NCBI GenBank assembly: GCA_016719755.1
Contig: JADJYM010000016.1
Span: forward strand, 62,001 to 126,000
Direction of reading: 5' to 3'
Origin: Novosphingobium sp.
Lineage (GTDB): Bacteria > Pseudomonadota > Alphaproteobacteria > Sphingomonadales > Sphingomonadaceae
Length of the DNA: 64,000 bases
Part shown: positions 8,154 to 16,876 of the stretch, piece by piece
Layout: every line of letters starts with the position of its first letter
Position numbering within the stretch: the stretch's first letter is position 1
Notes under the pieces: model-generated
Told to the model about the DNA's origin: nothing
The model's input: only the letters and a program-made list of their open reading frames with translations
Database searches by the model: none
Program-made: the position numbers and the translations under genes

Positions 8154-8927
8154 ATGGCTGACGCCGCCGAACCGAAGATCGATACCGCCAAGGCCGATGT
8201 GCTGGCCGAACAGGCCTATGCCGCCGCTTCCGCCGAAGTACCGGCCAAGCCCGCCGCGGCCCCCAAGGCTGAAGCGCCCAAGGCCGCTGCTCCCGTGAAG
8301 GCCCCGGCCGCAAAGGCGGCGCCCGCCGCCGCGAAGGCCCCTGCCGTCAAGCGGGCCGCCGCGACCAAGGCCCCGGCGAAGAAGATCGCTGCAAAGAAGA
8401 CTGCCCCTCGCAAGACGGTGAAGGCCCCGGCCATCAAGGCTGCCAAGGCCGTTCCCGTTACCAAGCTCAAGGATACCATCATGGCCAAGACCAAGACCGT
8501 CACCGAAGATTTCACCGCCAAGGTTCAGGAAACCGTTGCCGAAGCGCAGGAACGCGCCAAGGCCGCCTTTGAAAAGGGCCAGGCCCTGTTCGGCGATGCC
8601 GGCGAATTCACCAAGGGCAATGTCGAAGCCGTGGTCGAATCGGGCAAGATCCTCGCCGCCGGTCTCCAGAACCTGGGCAAGGACTACGTGGCCGAAGGCA
8701 AGACCGCCTTCGAAACCGTCCAGGCCGACATCAAGGAACTGGCCGCGGTCAAGTCGCCCGCCGACTTCTTCAAGCTGCAGGGCGAAATCATGCGCCGCAA
8801 CTTCGACGCTGCCGTGGCTTCGGGTTCGAAGCACTCGGAAGCCGTGCTGAAGCTCACCAACGACGCCTTCGCGCCGGTTTCGACCCGCGTCAGCCTGGCG
8901 ATCGAAAAGGTCAAGAAGGCGGCCTGA
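8154..8927 (+). CDS. phaP: Phasin (PHA granule-associated protein) with Ala/Lys/Pro-rich N-terminal arm
   Basis: 257 residues from ATG at 8154, with GAAGGA 9-14 bases upstream. Residues ~1-105 are low-complexity Ala/Lys/Pro repeats (KAPAAKAAPAAAKAPA...), resembling histone-H1-like tails. From about residue 110 the amphipathic Phasin_2 domain follows (FTAKVQETVAEAQERAKAAFEKGQ, AVKSPADFFKLQGEIMRRNFD). Phasins coat PHA granules. The basic tail could bind DNA and tie granules to the nucleoid, as PhaM/PhaF-type phasins do, but that is inferred from composition only. It is transcribed behind phaC with its own operator-bearing promoter and followed by a clear terminator. Confidence 0.9.
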   Translation: MADAAEPKIDTAKADVLAEQAYAAASAEVPAKPAAAPKAEAPKAAAPVKAPAAKAAPAAAKAPAVKRAAATKAPAKKIAAKKTAPRKTVKAPAIKAAKAVPVTKLKDTIMAKTKTVTEDFTAKVQETVAEAQERAKAAFEKGQALFGDAGEFTKGNVEAVVESGKILAAGLQNLGKDYVAEGKTAFETVQADIKELAAVKSPADFFKLQGEIMRRNFDAAVASGSKHSEAVLKLTNDAFAPVSTRVSLAIEKVKKAA

Positions 8928-8992
8928 TCCGCCTTTCCAACGCTTGCGAGACAGGGCGTCTCCTCTCCCCGTCCGATCCCCCGCGAGCTACC

Positions 8993-9041
8993 ATCGGCCC
9001 GGACCGCCAGACCCCTCGGCGGCCGGGCCGATTTGTGTTTT
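8993..9041 (+). terminator. Rho-independent terminator after phaP
   Basis: Arms ATCGGCCCGG (8993-9002) and CCGGGCCGAT (9023-9032) pair perfectly. An inner CCGCC/GGCGG pair (9004-9008 with 9018-9022) extends the stem. The T-rich stretch TTTGTGTTTT follows. It lies 65 bases after the phasin stop codon. Confidence 0.8.
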
Positions 9042-9082
9042 GGTAACCCATCGCGCGCAGAGGGGTTTTCCTCCCAACCCGG

Positions 9083-9487
9083 ATGCGATATTTTAGCGTG
9101 ATGCAGTTTCAGCCCACCCCTGCCGACTCCACCCTCGCCGTGCGCTGCGGCGACGATGGCGATTCCGGAGATCCGGGCAAGCCGGGCGGCGGCAGCCAGA
9201 TCGGGATTGCCACCAAGACCCGCGCCAAGCCGAAGAAGCCCAGCCAGTTCAAGGTGCTGATGCTGAACGACGATTACACCCCGATGGAATTCGTGGTGGT
9301 CGTGCTCAAGCGCTTCTTCCAGATGGACCTTGAACAGGCGACCCGGGTGATGCTCCACGTCCACCAGCGCGGCGTCGGCGTCTGCGGGATCTTCCCGTAT
9401 GAGATCGCCGAGACCAAGGTGAACCAGGTGATGGACTTCGCGAAGCAGAACCAGCACCCGCTGCAGTGCACGCTGGAAAAGGCGTAA
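9083..9487 (+). CDS. clpS: ATP-dependent Clp protease adaptor ClpS
   Basis: 134 residues. The ClpS core begins at [24 protein letters not shown], containing the Asn-Asp-Asp motif that binds the alpha-amino group of N-degrons. [22 protein letters not shown] is the conserved ClpA-binding and hydrophobic-pocket region. ClpS delivers N-end-rule substrates to ClpAP. The N-terminal ~40 residues are variable and rich in Gly/Lys. Start choice is uncertain: ATG at 9083 is used, ATG at 9101 (MQFQPTPAD) is equally plausible, and neither has a strong RBS. clpA is not adjacent here. Confidence 0.93.
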   Translation: MRYFSVMQFQPTPADSTLAVRCGDDGDSGDPGKPGGGSQIGIATKTRAKPKKPSQFKVLMLNDDYTPMEFVVVVLKRFFQMDLEQATRVMLHVHQRGVGVCGIFPYEIAETKVNQVMDFAKQNQHPLQCTLEKA

Positions 9488-9613
9488 CCGGTTGAGCGTG
9501 GGCGGGGCCATGTCCCGTTTTGTCCCGGCCTGATCAGCCTGTTCCCCCGGCGGGATATTCGCGCTTTCACCCTGCCCCCTTGGCGGTTATGGAGGCGGCA
9601 GAGACACCGCCCA

Positions 9614-10822
9614 GTGAAATCGCTTCCCGCCATAGACCGTTACATTTTCCGGCTCGTGCTGATGCCGATGCTGGCCGTGTTCCTGATCGCCGCCTCGCTG
9701 CTTGTGCTCGACAAGATGCTCAAGCTGTTCGATTTCGTGGCGACCGAGGGCGGCCCGGTGTCGATCGTGTTCCGGATGCTGGCCAACCTGCTGCCCGAAT
9801 ATGCCAGCCTGGCGATCCCGCTTGGGCTGATGCTGGGCATCCTGTTCGCATTCCGCAAGCTTGCCACCTCCAGTGAACTTGACGTGATGCGCGCGGTGGG
9901 GCTCAGCTATAACCGGCTGCTGCGCGTGCCCTACATGATCACGCTGGCGCTGGCCGCGCTCAACCTGGTGATCGTCGGCTATCTCCAGCCGCTGTCGCGC
10001 TATTATTACGAGCAATTGCAGTTCGAGCTGCGCTCCGGCGCGCTCGGCGCCTCGATCAAGGTGGGCGAGTTCACCACGCTCAAGGACAAGATGGCGCTGC
10101 GCATCGAGCAGAGCGAGGAGGATGGGCGGCGCCTGCTGGGGATCTTCGCCCGGGTCAATTCGGCGCGCGGGCAGATGCTGACCATTTCGGCGCGCGAGGG
10201 CCGGTTCCTGGCGCTGAAGGACCAGCCGGACACGATCATCCTGCGCCTGACCGACGGCCAGATCATCCAGGACCAGCCGGGTCAGACGCCCCGGGTGCTG
10301 AGCTTTTCCAGCCATGACCTGCCGATCGACCTCCCCGCGATCGAGAAGTTCCGCCAGCGCGGCGACAAGAACGCCGAATACCTGCTGCCCGAACTGCTGA
10401 GAGTGGGCTGGAGCGATCAGGTCAGTCAGGAAGTGCGCAACCAGACCCGCGCCAGCCTGAACTATCGCCTGGTCGAAGTGGTGATGATGCTGTTGCTGCC
10501 GCTGCTGGCCGTGGCGCTGGCGATTCCGCCCAAGCGCTCGACCTCGCCGCTGGGCGTGTTCGTCTCGATCGTGCTGGTGGTGGCCTATCACAAGGTCAAC
10601 GAATACGGCCAGGCGGTGGCCGCGCTGGGCCGGGTTTCGCCCGCACTGGCGCTTTGGGGGCCGTTCGTGGTGTTTGCCGCCCTGATCATCTGGATGTACT
10701 GGCGCGTCGCCTTTGTCCCCGGCGGGCAGGCAATCGGCGCGCTGGAACGCGTTGCCACGGGTCTGGGCAAGCGGCTGCGCAGCCTGATGGCCCGCCGCAA
10801 GGCGCGTAGCGGAGCCGTGTGA
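9614..10822 (+). CDS. lptF: LPS export ABC transporter permease LptF
   Basis: 402 residues with the LptF/LptG (YjgP/YjgQ) layout: TM helices at ~10-30, 55-80 and 95-125, a periplasmic beta-jellyroll from ~130 to 265, then three TM helices at ~280-370. LDVMRAVGLSYNRLLRVP is the cytoplasmic coupling helix that contacts LptB. It forms the inner-membrane LptB2FG complex, which extracts lipopolysaccharide towards LptC/LptA. A GTG start (9614-9616) is used. The stop codon overlaps the start of lptG (TGATG), indicating translational coupling. Confidence 0.93.
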   Translation: MKSLPAIDRYIFRLVLMPMLAVFLIAASLLVLDKMLKLFDFVATEGGPVSIVFRMLANLLPEYASLAIPLGLMLGILFAFRKLATSSELDVMRAVGLSYNRLLRVPYMITLALAALNLVIVGYLQPLSRYYYEQLQFELRSGALGASIKVGEFTTLKDKMALRIEQSEEDGRRLLGIFARVNSARGQMLTISAREGRFLALKDQPDTIILRLTDGQIIQDQPGQTPRVLSFSSHDLPIDLPAIEKFRQRGDKNAEYLLPELLRVGWSDQVSQEVRNQTRASLNYRLVEVVMMLLLPLLAVALAIPPKRSTSPLGVFVSIVLVVAYHKVNEYGQAVAALGRVSPALALWGPFVVFAALIIWMYWRVAFVPGGQAIGALERVATGLGKRLRSLMARRKARSGAV

Positions 10823-11919
10823 TGCTGGCCGACCTGTTTCCATCGCCCACCCTGGGACGCTATCTGGCAAAGCTGTTCGTCACCCGGATCATCGGGGTGC
10901 TGTTCCTGCTGGTGATCGTGTTGCAGATGCTCGATCTGCTGAGCGAAAGCGGCAAGATCCTGGCCTGGAAGGGCAATGGCGAACCCGAGCTGTGGCACTA
11001 TGTCACGCTGCGCATTCCGCAGCTGATCGCGCGGTTCCTGCCCTATGCGGTGCTGCTGGCAACGCTGTTCACCTTCTGGCCGCTGAACCACAACAGCGAA
11101 ATCATCGCGATGCGCGCGGCGGGCCTGTCGGCACACCAGATCCTTGCCCCGCTGCTGCTGAGCGCGGTGGCCCTGTCCGTGGCCAGTTTCGGCTTCAACG
11201 AACGGGTGGTGACCCGCGCCAGCGCCACGCTGAAAGCGTGGGAGGCGGCGAAATACGGCCCGATCCCGACTGATCCCAGCGTCCGCGCGAACATCTACCT
11301 GCCCGACGGGCCGAACATCCTGGCCGCCGGATCGATGACTGGCGAGGGCACCAACGTGACCATGACCGACGTCACCTGGTATCGCCGCGATGCCGCGGGC
11401 ATGGTGTTGGAACAGGTGCGCAGTCCGGCGGCCCGCTATGCCGGCCCCGGCTGGCTGCTGACCGATCCGGTGCGCTTCGACGTGGCCGCCACGGCGCAGA
11501 CGAAACTGCCCGGCATGGTCGTGGCGCAGGCGGTAACCCCCACCCAGGTCGTGATCGCCAAGGTCGATCCCGACCGTGAAAGCCTGTTCCAGCTTGGCCG
11601 CTCGATCGAAACGCTGAAAGCTTCCGGGCGGCGCACCAGCGAGCTTGAGGGCAAGTGGTGGCACAAGCTGTCTGGCCCCCTGTCCGCACTGCTCATGCCG
11701 CTGCTGGGCTCGGTCGCGGCCTTCGGCCTCGCCCGCTCGGGCCAGCTGCTGGTCCGCGCGGTGGTGGGCATGGCCCTGGGCTTTGCCTATTTTGTGGTCG
11801 ATAACGCGGCCCTGGCGATGGGCAATTTCGGCGGCTACCCCCCGCTGATCGCCGCCTGGGCGCCATTCCTGCTGTTCGCCCTGCTGGGGGCGACAGTACT
11901 GGTGCGAACGGAGGAGTAG
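10822..11919 (+). CDS. lptG: LPS export ABC transporter permease LptG
   Basis: 365 residues from ATG at 10822, which overlaps the lptF stop codon (TGATG). A GTG one codon upstream is in frame but less likely. The topology mirrors LptF: N-terminal TM segments (FVTRIIGVLFLLVIVLQMLDLL, FLPYAVLLATLFTFWPL), coupling helix EIIAMRAAGLSAHQILAP, periplasmic domain ~115-265, and C-terminal TM helices ending ALLGATVLVRTEE. It pairs with LptF in the lipopolysaccharide extractor. Sphingomonads often replace LPS with glycosphingolipids yet retain Lpt proteins. Whether this one carries LPS or another glycolipid cannot be read from sequence. Confidence 0.92.
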   Translation: MLADLFPSPTLGRYLAKLFVTRIIGVLFLLVIVLQMLDLLSESGKILAWKGNGEPELWHYVTLRIPQLIARFLPYAVLLATLFTFWPLNHNSEIIAMRAAGLSAHQILAPLLLSAVALSVASFGFNERVVTRASATLKAWEAAKYGPIPTDPSVRANIYLPDGPNILAAGSMTGEGTNVTMTDVTWYRRDAAGMVLEQVRSPAARYAGPGWLLTDPVRFDVAATAQTKLPGMVVAQAVTPTQVVIAKVDPDRESLFQLGRSIETLKASGRRTSELEGKWWHKLSGPLSALLMPLLGSVAAFGLARSGQLLVRAVVGMALGFAYFVVDNAALAMGNFGGYPPLIAAWAPFLLFALLGATVLVRTEE

Positions 11920-11978
11920 TAGGCGGGGTGCGGTCGCCAATCGCCTCCGCGTTCAGCGCACCCGACAAAAAACTCCCC

Positions 11979-13070
11979 CTACCGCACCTTCATCGTCGAA
12001 CGCGCGATCTTGGCCACCAGCATCAGCAGGCCGGGATAGTTCGAGCGTTCATAGGTCGATCCCGCGCCAAGGTGCGCACGCAGGCGGCGGTTGGCTTCGC
12101 CCAGCGAGTGGTAGGGCATCGAGGGCAGCAAATGGTGCAGCGCGTGATAGCGCAGGCCGACCGGCGCCCACAGCGGGGCCAGCAGGCCCGGCGGCGGCAC
12201 GTTGACCGAATCGAGGAACTGCCCGGTAACGGTCATCGGATCGCCGTCATTCTCCCACAGGTGCGCGACCAGGGTACGCAGCTGGTTGAGCACGGCAGCG
12301 AGTGACACCACCGCCAGCCCGATCGCCAGCGGGCGCCAGCCCCAGGCAATGGCGCTTGCCACCAGGAACAGCGCCCAGGCGGTGGCGCCCAGTTCCTGCC
12401 AGAACACCATCCGCGCAAAGTCTCCCTCGGGCGGGCGGCGGCGGAAATCGGGATTGATCGACAGCGAGGAGACGCGCTCCCACACCAGCTTGCGCAGCGG
12501 CGGGATCACCGCGCCCAGCGGCACCAGCAGCGCCGAGCGGATCAGCAGGCCCACCGGCAGCAGCACGGCGATGACGATGAACAGCGGCAGCGACCATGGC
12601 TTCATCAGCGCCAGCGGCAGGTATTCGGGATCTTCCGCCGTGCCATAACGGGTGCGGGCGTGGTGCAGCGTGTGCACCCCTTCGTACATGAAGCTGGGGG
12701 TCAGCACCGGAATCCCGACCAGCACGTTCCAGGCGAAGCGAAAGCCGGGCAGCGCGGTGCGGTGGATATGGGTCAGTTCGTGGATGAACAGCAGCGCGCG
12801 GTACAGCGCCAGCGCGGCGATCACGCCCAGCCCCGCCGCCATCCACGGATTGCCGGCAAGGATCGCCCCGGCCAGCGCGGCATAGCCCAGCGCGGCCGAT
12901 CCCAGCATATCCGGCCAGTAGATTTCGGGCCGCGCGGCGGAAATGTCGCGGGTCAGCTCCACCGCGGCGCGCAGCATTTCCTTGTCATCCGGCGTGCCGG
13001 ACAGCTTGATCGCCGCGCCCGGTGCAGCGCTGCGCGTTGCGGCGATGTCGATCGTTTCCTGCACAGTCAT
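11979..13070 (-). CDS. Membrane fatty acid desaturase/hydroxylase (FA_desaturase family)
   Basis: 363 residues from ATG at 13068-13070. All three histidine boxes of the membrane di-iron family are present: HELTHIH (~residue 100), HTLHHARTRYG (~140) and YHALHHLLPSMPYHSLG (~325). TM helices surround them (LGVIAALALYRALLF, PLFIVIAVLLPVGLLIRSALL). These enzymes introduce double bonds or hydroxyls into lipid acyl chains using O2. The chain and position are unknown. It is divergent from a YghO-like acyltransferase gene 140 bases away, which makes a role in membrane or sphingolipid acyl modification worth testing. Confidence 0.85.
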   Translation of the reverse strand: MTVQETIDIAATRSAAPGAAIKLSGTPDDKEMLRAAVELTRDISAARPEIYWPDMLGSAALGYAALAGAILAGNPWMAAGLGVIAALALYRALLFIHELTHIHRTALPGFRFAWNVLVGIPVLTPSFMYEGVHTLHHARTRYGTAEDPEYLPLALMKPWSLPLFIVIAVLLPVGLLIRSALLVPLGAVIPPLRKLVWERVSSLSINPDFRRRPPEGDFARMVFWQELGATAWALFLVASAIAWGWRPLAIGLAVVSLAAVLNQLRTLVAHLWENDGDPMTVTGQFLDSVNVPPPGLLAPLWAPVGLRYHALHHLLPSMPYHSLGEANRRLRAHLGAGSTYERSNYPGLLMLVAKIARSTMKVR

Positions 13071-13210
13071 GCGATTCCAGTTCCAACCAACGGGGCTTGT
13101 CGCCCGCTTCCTGCCCGCAGCATCGCGCCAGCGCCAGACAGCCAATGGCCCGCTTGACAAGTCCGCAGGACCATACGCAGAGCTAACTGGTCCTGAACAA
13201 AGGCAAGATC

Positions 13211-14368
13211 GTGGCGAACCCTGAGATTATTGTAACGCCGGTGTCCGGCAAGGCCGATTTCGATGCCTTTATCGACGTGGCATACCGGATCAACGCGCAG
13301 GATCCCGCCTGGGTACCACCGCTGCGCAGCGAGGTTGTGGCCCTGCTGACCCCGGGCAAGAACCCGTTTCACGAACACGCCACGATCCAGCTGTTCCTCG
13401 CCCGGCGCGGCGGGCGGGTGACGGGCCGGATTTCCGCTCATATCGACCATCTCGCACTGGCCCAGCCGGCCGAACAGGGCATGGGCCCCGGCACCGGCAA
13501 CTGGGGCCTGCTCGAAGCCGAGGACGAGGCAACCGCCCGCGCGCTGATCGCCGCCGCCGAACAGTGGCTGCGGGATCAGGGCATGAAGCGCGTGCTCGCC
13601 CCGCTCAGCCTCTCGGTCTGGGAAGAACCGGGCTTGCTGACCAAGGGCTTTGAACAGTCCCCAACCGTGATGATGGGCCACAACCTGCCCGCGTACCAGG
13701 GGTGGATCGAAGGCGATGGCTATGCCCTTGCCAAGAAGCTGTTCACCTATGAACTCGACATCACGAAAAGCTTCCCGCCGCTGATCCAGCGGATCGTCCA
13801 GTCAGGCGAAAAGAACCCCCGGATCACCATCCGCGAGGTCGAGATCAGGCATTTCGACCGGGATTCGCGCATCCTGATCGACATCCTTAACGATGCCTGG
13901 TCGGCCAACTGGGGCTTCGTGCCGTTTACCGAATCCGAAATCGTCCACACCGGCAAGAAGATGCGCCCGCTGGTCCGCGAGGACCTGATCATGATCGCCG
14001 AATACGACGGCCGCCCGGTGGCCTTCATGATGGTGCTGCCGGACTTCAACGAGCCGGTGAAGGCGATTGGTGGCAAGCTGTTCCCATTCGGCTGGGCGAA
14101 GCTGCTGTGGTGGTTGCGCAAGCCGAAGGTGCGGACCATGCGGGTGCCGCTGATGGGCGTGCTGAAGGAATACCAGGCCAGCCGCCTGGCCAGCCAGCTG
14201 GCCTTCATGATGATCGAATTCATCCGCCGCAATTCCATCACTCGCTACGGCGCGACCCGCGGCGAGATCGGCTGGATTCTTGATGACAACCAGGGGATGA
14301 ACTCGATCGCGGAAGCGATCAACAGCCATGTGAACCGCGAATATTCGATCTACGAAAAGGACCTGTAG
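13211..14368 (+). CDS. YghO-like GNAT-fold acyltransferase (candidate bacterial ceramide synthase)
   Basis: 385 residues from GTG at 13211. The N-terminus (FDAFIDVAYRINAQDPAWVPPLRSEVVALLTPGKNPFHEHATIQLFLARRGGRVTGRISAHID) and SLSVWEEPGLLTKGFEQSPTVMMGHNLPAYQGW are typical of the YghO/GNAT-like family. These proteins carry two degenerate acetyltransferase folds and are about 370-390 residues long. As I recall, the bacterial ceramide synthase reported in Caulobacter belongs to this type. Sphingomonads make ceramide, so N-acylation of a sphingoid base is a reasonable but unproven function. No sphingoid-base genes (spt, acyl carrier protein, ceramide reductase) are nearby. Confidence 0.6.
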   Translation: MANPEIIVTPVSGKADFDAFIDVAYRINAQDPAWVPPLRSEVVALLTPGKNPFHEHATIQLFLARRGGRVTGRISAHIDHLALAQPAEQGMGPGTGNWGLLEAEDEATARALIAAAEQWLRDQGMKRVLAPLSLSVWEEPGLLTKGFEQSPTVMMGHNLPAYQGWIEGDGYALAKKLFTYELDITKSFPPLIQRIVQSGEKNPRITIREVEIRHFDRDSRILIDILNDAWSANWGFVPFTESEIVHTGKKMRPLVREDLIMIAEYDGRPVAFMMVLPDFNEPVKAIGGKLFPFGWAKLLWWLRKPKVRTMRVPLMGVLKEYQASRLASQLAFMMIEFIRRNSITRYGATRGEIGWILDDNQGMNSIAEAINSHVNREYSIYEKDL

Positions 14369-14383
14369 GGGAGGTTTTCCTGG

Positions 14384-14439
14384 GTGCACCTTTCGCATCC
14401 GCGACAGGCCTGCAACACCAGCCCGCTCCCCCGGCCCAG
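14384..14439. repeat. Second copy of the intergenic repeat found at 3494-3550
   Basis: It aligns along its length with 3494-3550. The shared core TTTCGCATCCGCGA / CTTCGCATCCGCGA and the shared block GCCCGCTCCCCCGGCCC lie the same distance apart. Here the right-hand inverted arm is missing. Both copies lie in intergenic space next to a gene end, here between two convergent genes. Confidence 0.65.
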
Positions 14440-14454
14440 ACGGACAAAGACACC

Positions 14455-14988
14455 CTACCCCTTCCACTCCCGCCGGTCTTCGGCGGCGCGCAGGACTTCG
14501 TAGGCGAGTTGCAGGGCCTGGAAAGCCTTGGCGGCTTCCTCGTCGCCAGGGCGCACGTCGGGGTGGACTTCCTTGGCCCTGGCGCGCCAGGCCTTGCGCA
14601 CGTCGTCAAACTCCGCGTCCGGCTCAAGCCCCAGCACTTCCAGCGCGCGCAGTTCGTCGCGGCTGCGGGTGCCATCGCCGCTGGCAGCCCAGCCATAGTG
14701 GGCGGATTCGTGGAACCCTTCGTGGGTCTGGCGCTCCTCCGCCTCGCGCTGGGCGGCCTCCTCGGCGTCGAGCCCGGCGAAGTAATCCCACCCGGCGTTG
14801 TATTCGGCGGCGTGCTTCTGGCAGAACATCCAGCGGTCGGGGCTGTTCGGGCTTTTCGGCGCGGGACAATTGCCCGGTTCGCTGCAGCCGTGCCGGTCGC
14901 ACAGGCGGATGCGGGCGGCATCGCGCGCGCCTTCATAGCCGCGCCAGCGCGGGAATCCCCAGTCGTTCGTTCGGCGCGCGCGGCTCAT
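14455..14988 (-). CDS. J-domain (DnaJ-like) protein with C-terminal J domain
   Basis: 177 residues from ATG at 14986-14988 (MSRARRTNDWGFPRW). The J domain is at the C-terminus (~residues 118-172): RALEVLGLEPDAEFDDVRKAWRARAKEVHPDVRPGDEEAAKAFQALQLAYEVL. It includes the HPD tripeptide that stimulates DnaK ATPase. The first half has four cysteines (RLCDRHGCSEPGNCPAP..., MFCQKHAAEYN), which may bind zinc. Short J proteins of this layout are common in Sphingomonadales and their clients are unknown. An upstream in-frame extension reaching 15126 overlaps the MarR gene and is rejected. Confidence 0.82.
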   Translation of the reverse strand: MSRARRTNDWGFPRWRGYEGARDAARIRLCDRHGCSEPGNCPAPKSPNSPDRWMFCQKHAAEYNAGWDYFAGLDAEEAAQREAEERQTHEGFHESAHYGWAASGDGTRSRDELRALEVLGLEPDAEFDDVRKAWRARAKEVHPDVRPGDEEAAKAFQALQLAYEVLRAAEDRREWKG

Positions 14989-15062
14989 GCCGGCACGAAT
15001 AGGCCGGGCAGGGGTGGTGACGCAAGCTCTGGGCAGGCAGGGACTGGCGATTCCGGCGCGTT

Positions 15063-15530
15063 TCAGGCCGTGGCGCGGGTCTCCGCCTCCAGCGTCTCGC
15101 GTTCGAAGTCGATCGGTTCGCCCCAATCGGCCCCGCAGGCGGCGATCAGCCCGGCCAGGCCCGGCTGGCCGATCCGTTCGGCCAGCCGCCGGGTCATCTC
15201 GTTCACCGCCATCTGCGCGTGGCGACGCATCGGTTCGCCCAGTTCGGTCAGGACGGCAATCTTGGTGCGGCGGTCGGTGGGATCGTCCTGCAGGCGCAGG
15301 ATGCCCACCTGCGCGATCTGCGCCAGCGTGACGTGAACCGCCTGGCGGCTGATGCCAAGGTTGCGGGCGATTTCGACCGGGCGGGTCGCGCCCATCACCA
15401 CGTTGATCATCACCATCGACTGCGAATGGGTCAGCGTCGGCCAGCCGCGCGCGCGCAGATAGCTTTGCAGGCCCGAATCGAACCAGTAAAAACCCTGGAG
15501 CAGTGAAACGATCAGGTGCGGTGGTTGCAT
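15063..15530 (-). CDS. MarR-family transcriptional regulator
   Basis: 155 residues with the MarR winged helix-turn-helix: THSQSMVMINVVMGATRPVEIARNLGISRQAVHVTLAQIAQVGILRLQDDPTDRRTKIAVLTELG (~residues 34-100). The wing carries the conserved DxRxK-like DPTDRRTK. Helices at both ends (SLLQGFYWFDSGL..., AQMAVNEMTRRLAERIG) form the dimer interface. MarR proteins usually repress a nearby catabolic or efflux gene and respond to small aromatic ligands. The flavin monooxygenase gene starting at 16784 lies upstream on the same strand. The target and ligand are unknown. Confidence 0.85.
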   Translation of the reverse strand: MQPPHLIVSLLQGFYWFDSGLQSYLRARGWPTLTHSQSMVMINVVMGATRPVEIARNLGISRQAVHVTLAQIAQVGILRLQDDPTDRRTKIAVLTELGEPMRRHAQMAVNEMTRRLAERIGQPGLAGLIAACGADWGEPIDFERETLEAETRATA

Positions 15531-15632
15531 CGGCGGTCCCGTGACGATCAGCCGTTCAGATAGACCAAGCTCCGCCGCCTCGCCAGAGCGCGCGGCATGA
15601 TTATCACCCGCCAGCGCGGCGCGCGGCGCAGC

Positions 15633-16784
15633 TCAGACCAGCGGATTGGTGAAGGGCAGGCCGAAGTGGTGCCGCCCGGTCTGTTCGGCCGTCACGTCCC
15701 AGTCCCAGAAGGCATGGCTGGCCACCGTGTTGAGATCGCGCCAGATCCGCTGGATCGGCTGATCGACGTGATAGCTTGACGCGCCCGAAGCGGCCATCAT
15801 CGCGTTGACCGTGTCGCGGCACAGCCTGGAGATAAACGCCGCCTGCCCCTTGGCCGCCAGCCGGTCCTCCACGGTGAAGGCCAGCTTGGGCAGTCCTTCC
15901 TCGACGCGGCGATAGACGCTGCGGGCCAGTTCGCGGGCCGCGCGGGTGGCGATCTGCATTTCGCCCAGCGTCACGTGGGCCATCTGCTGGTCGCGCACCA
16001 CCGCGCCGCTGAAATTGCGCACCCGCTTGTCCGCGATCTCCTCAAAGGCGTGCAGCGCGCCCAGCAGCGTGCCGGTCAGCACCGGCAGGATCGTGCAATA
16101 GGCGGACAGCAGGAAGGGGATCGAATAGTGCGGGTTGGCATGAATCCGCGAACCTTCGGTCGGCCCGGCATAGAAGTCCGCCGCGGATACCGCGCGGTCG
16201 TCCGGCACGAAGACCTTGCGCGCGACATAGTCCGCACTGCCGGTGCCGGCCATGCCGGTGTAGTGCCAGGTGTCGATCACCTCCACATCGGAAACCGGCA
16301 TCAGGAAGGATCGGTTGCCGTCCCCGGCCTTGCCGCTCATCTGCACCCAGTCAGCGTGCATGATCCCCGATCCCCAGGCGGCGCGCCCGCTGACTTCCCA
16401 GCCGCCATCGACCTTGCGCGCTTCCATGTCGGGGGCGCCCGCCGCTGGCAGCAGGACATAGCCCCGGGGGCCGAACAGCAGCTCCTGCGTGGCTTCGGGG
16501 AACTTCGCGACATAGGTGTTGTGGGCGATGTAGAAGGCCGCGATCCACCCGGTGGAGGGGCAGGCGGCGGCGATGAGCTCCACCACCTCCATCATCGTCG
16601 AAAGGCTGGCTTCCGATCCGCCCCAGCGGCGCGGCACGAACATCTGGATCAGCTCGGCATCGACCATGTCGCGGATCGAATCGTCATGCGGGCGGCGCAG
16701 CTCCGCCGTCTGCGCTGCGCGCGCCTTGATGCGCGGGGCGATATCGCGGGCACGCTGGATCAGTTCGGCATCGCTGGCAGGCAT
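15633..16784 (-). CDS. Flavin-dependent monooxygenase, acyl-CoA dehydrogenase fold (HsaA/HpaB-like group D)
   Basis: 383 residues from ATG at 16782-16784, with GAGAAG 5-10 bases upstream. The fold is that of acyl-CoA dehydrogenases, but features match two-component hydroxylases (HsaA, PigA-like): IAAACPSTGWIAAFYIAHNTYVAKFPEATQELLFG, then SGRAAWGSGIMHADWVQMSG. The C-terminal Acyl-CoA_dh_2 domain contains RIWRDLNTVASHAFWDWD. The catalytic Glu of true dehydrogenases is not evident. Such enzymes hydroxylate phenols or related rings with FMNH2/FADH2 from a separate reductase, which is not encoded nearby. A TetR gene is divergent at 16877, separated by an AT-rich control region. Confidence 0.8.
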   Translation of the reverse strand: MPASDAELIQRARDIAPRIKARAAQTAELRRPHDDSIRDMVDAELIQMFVPRRWGGSEASLSTMMEVVELIAAACPSTGWIAAFYIAHNTYVAKFPEATQELLFGPRGYVLLPAAGAPDMEARKVDGGWEVSGRAAWGSGIMHADWVQMSGKAGDGNRSFLMPVSDVEVIDTWHYTGMAGTGSADYVARKVFVPDDRAVSAADFYAGPTEGSRIHANPHYSIPFLLSAYCTILPVLTGTLLGALHAFEEIADKRVRNFSGAVVRDQQMAHVTLGEMQIATRAARELARSVYRRVEEGLPKLAFTVEDRLAAKGQAAFISRLCRDTVNAMMAASGASSYHVDQPIQRIWRDLNTVASHAFWDWDVTAEQTGRHHFGLPFTNPLV

Positions 16785-16822
16785 CGGCTTCTCCCGGTTT
16801 CGCTCTTGCCGCAATCCATGGG

Positions 16823-16850
16823 AATAAAATATCCGATTGTCTAATAAAAT
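16823..16850. promoter_or_regulatory. AT-rich divergent control region with direct repeats AATAAAAT
   Basis: Between the divergent monooxygenase and TetR genes (92 bases), AATAAAAT occurs at 16823-16830 and 16843-16850, 20 bases apart, about two helical turns. The segment stands out in an otherwise GC-rich region. It is the natural place for both promoters and for autoregulation by the TetR protein. No single convincing -35/-10 pair could be fixed. Confidence 0.4.
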
Positions 16851-16876
16851 CGCGCGGACTGTGCTAGGGCAGATTC

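Noticed and set aside
5996-8191. A 731-codon open frame on the reverse strand opposite phaC
   Set aside because: It is antisense to a fully recognisable PHA synthase. The translated sequence is rich in Arg/His/Gly with no family features, as expected of the complementary frame of high-GC codons. Similar long antisense frames opposite crotonase, CoA-transferase, thrS and the methyltransferase fusion were dismissed for the same reason.
8568-8927. The phasin's Ala/Lys-rich N-terminus considered as a separate histone-like gene
   Set aside because: A single uninterrupted frame with one RBS runs into the Phasin_2 domain. Basic N-terminal arms are known in granule-nucleoid linking phasins.
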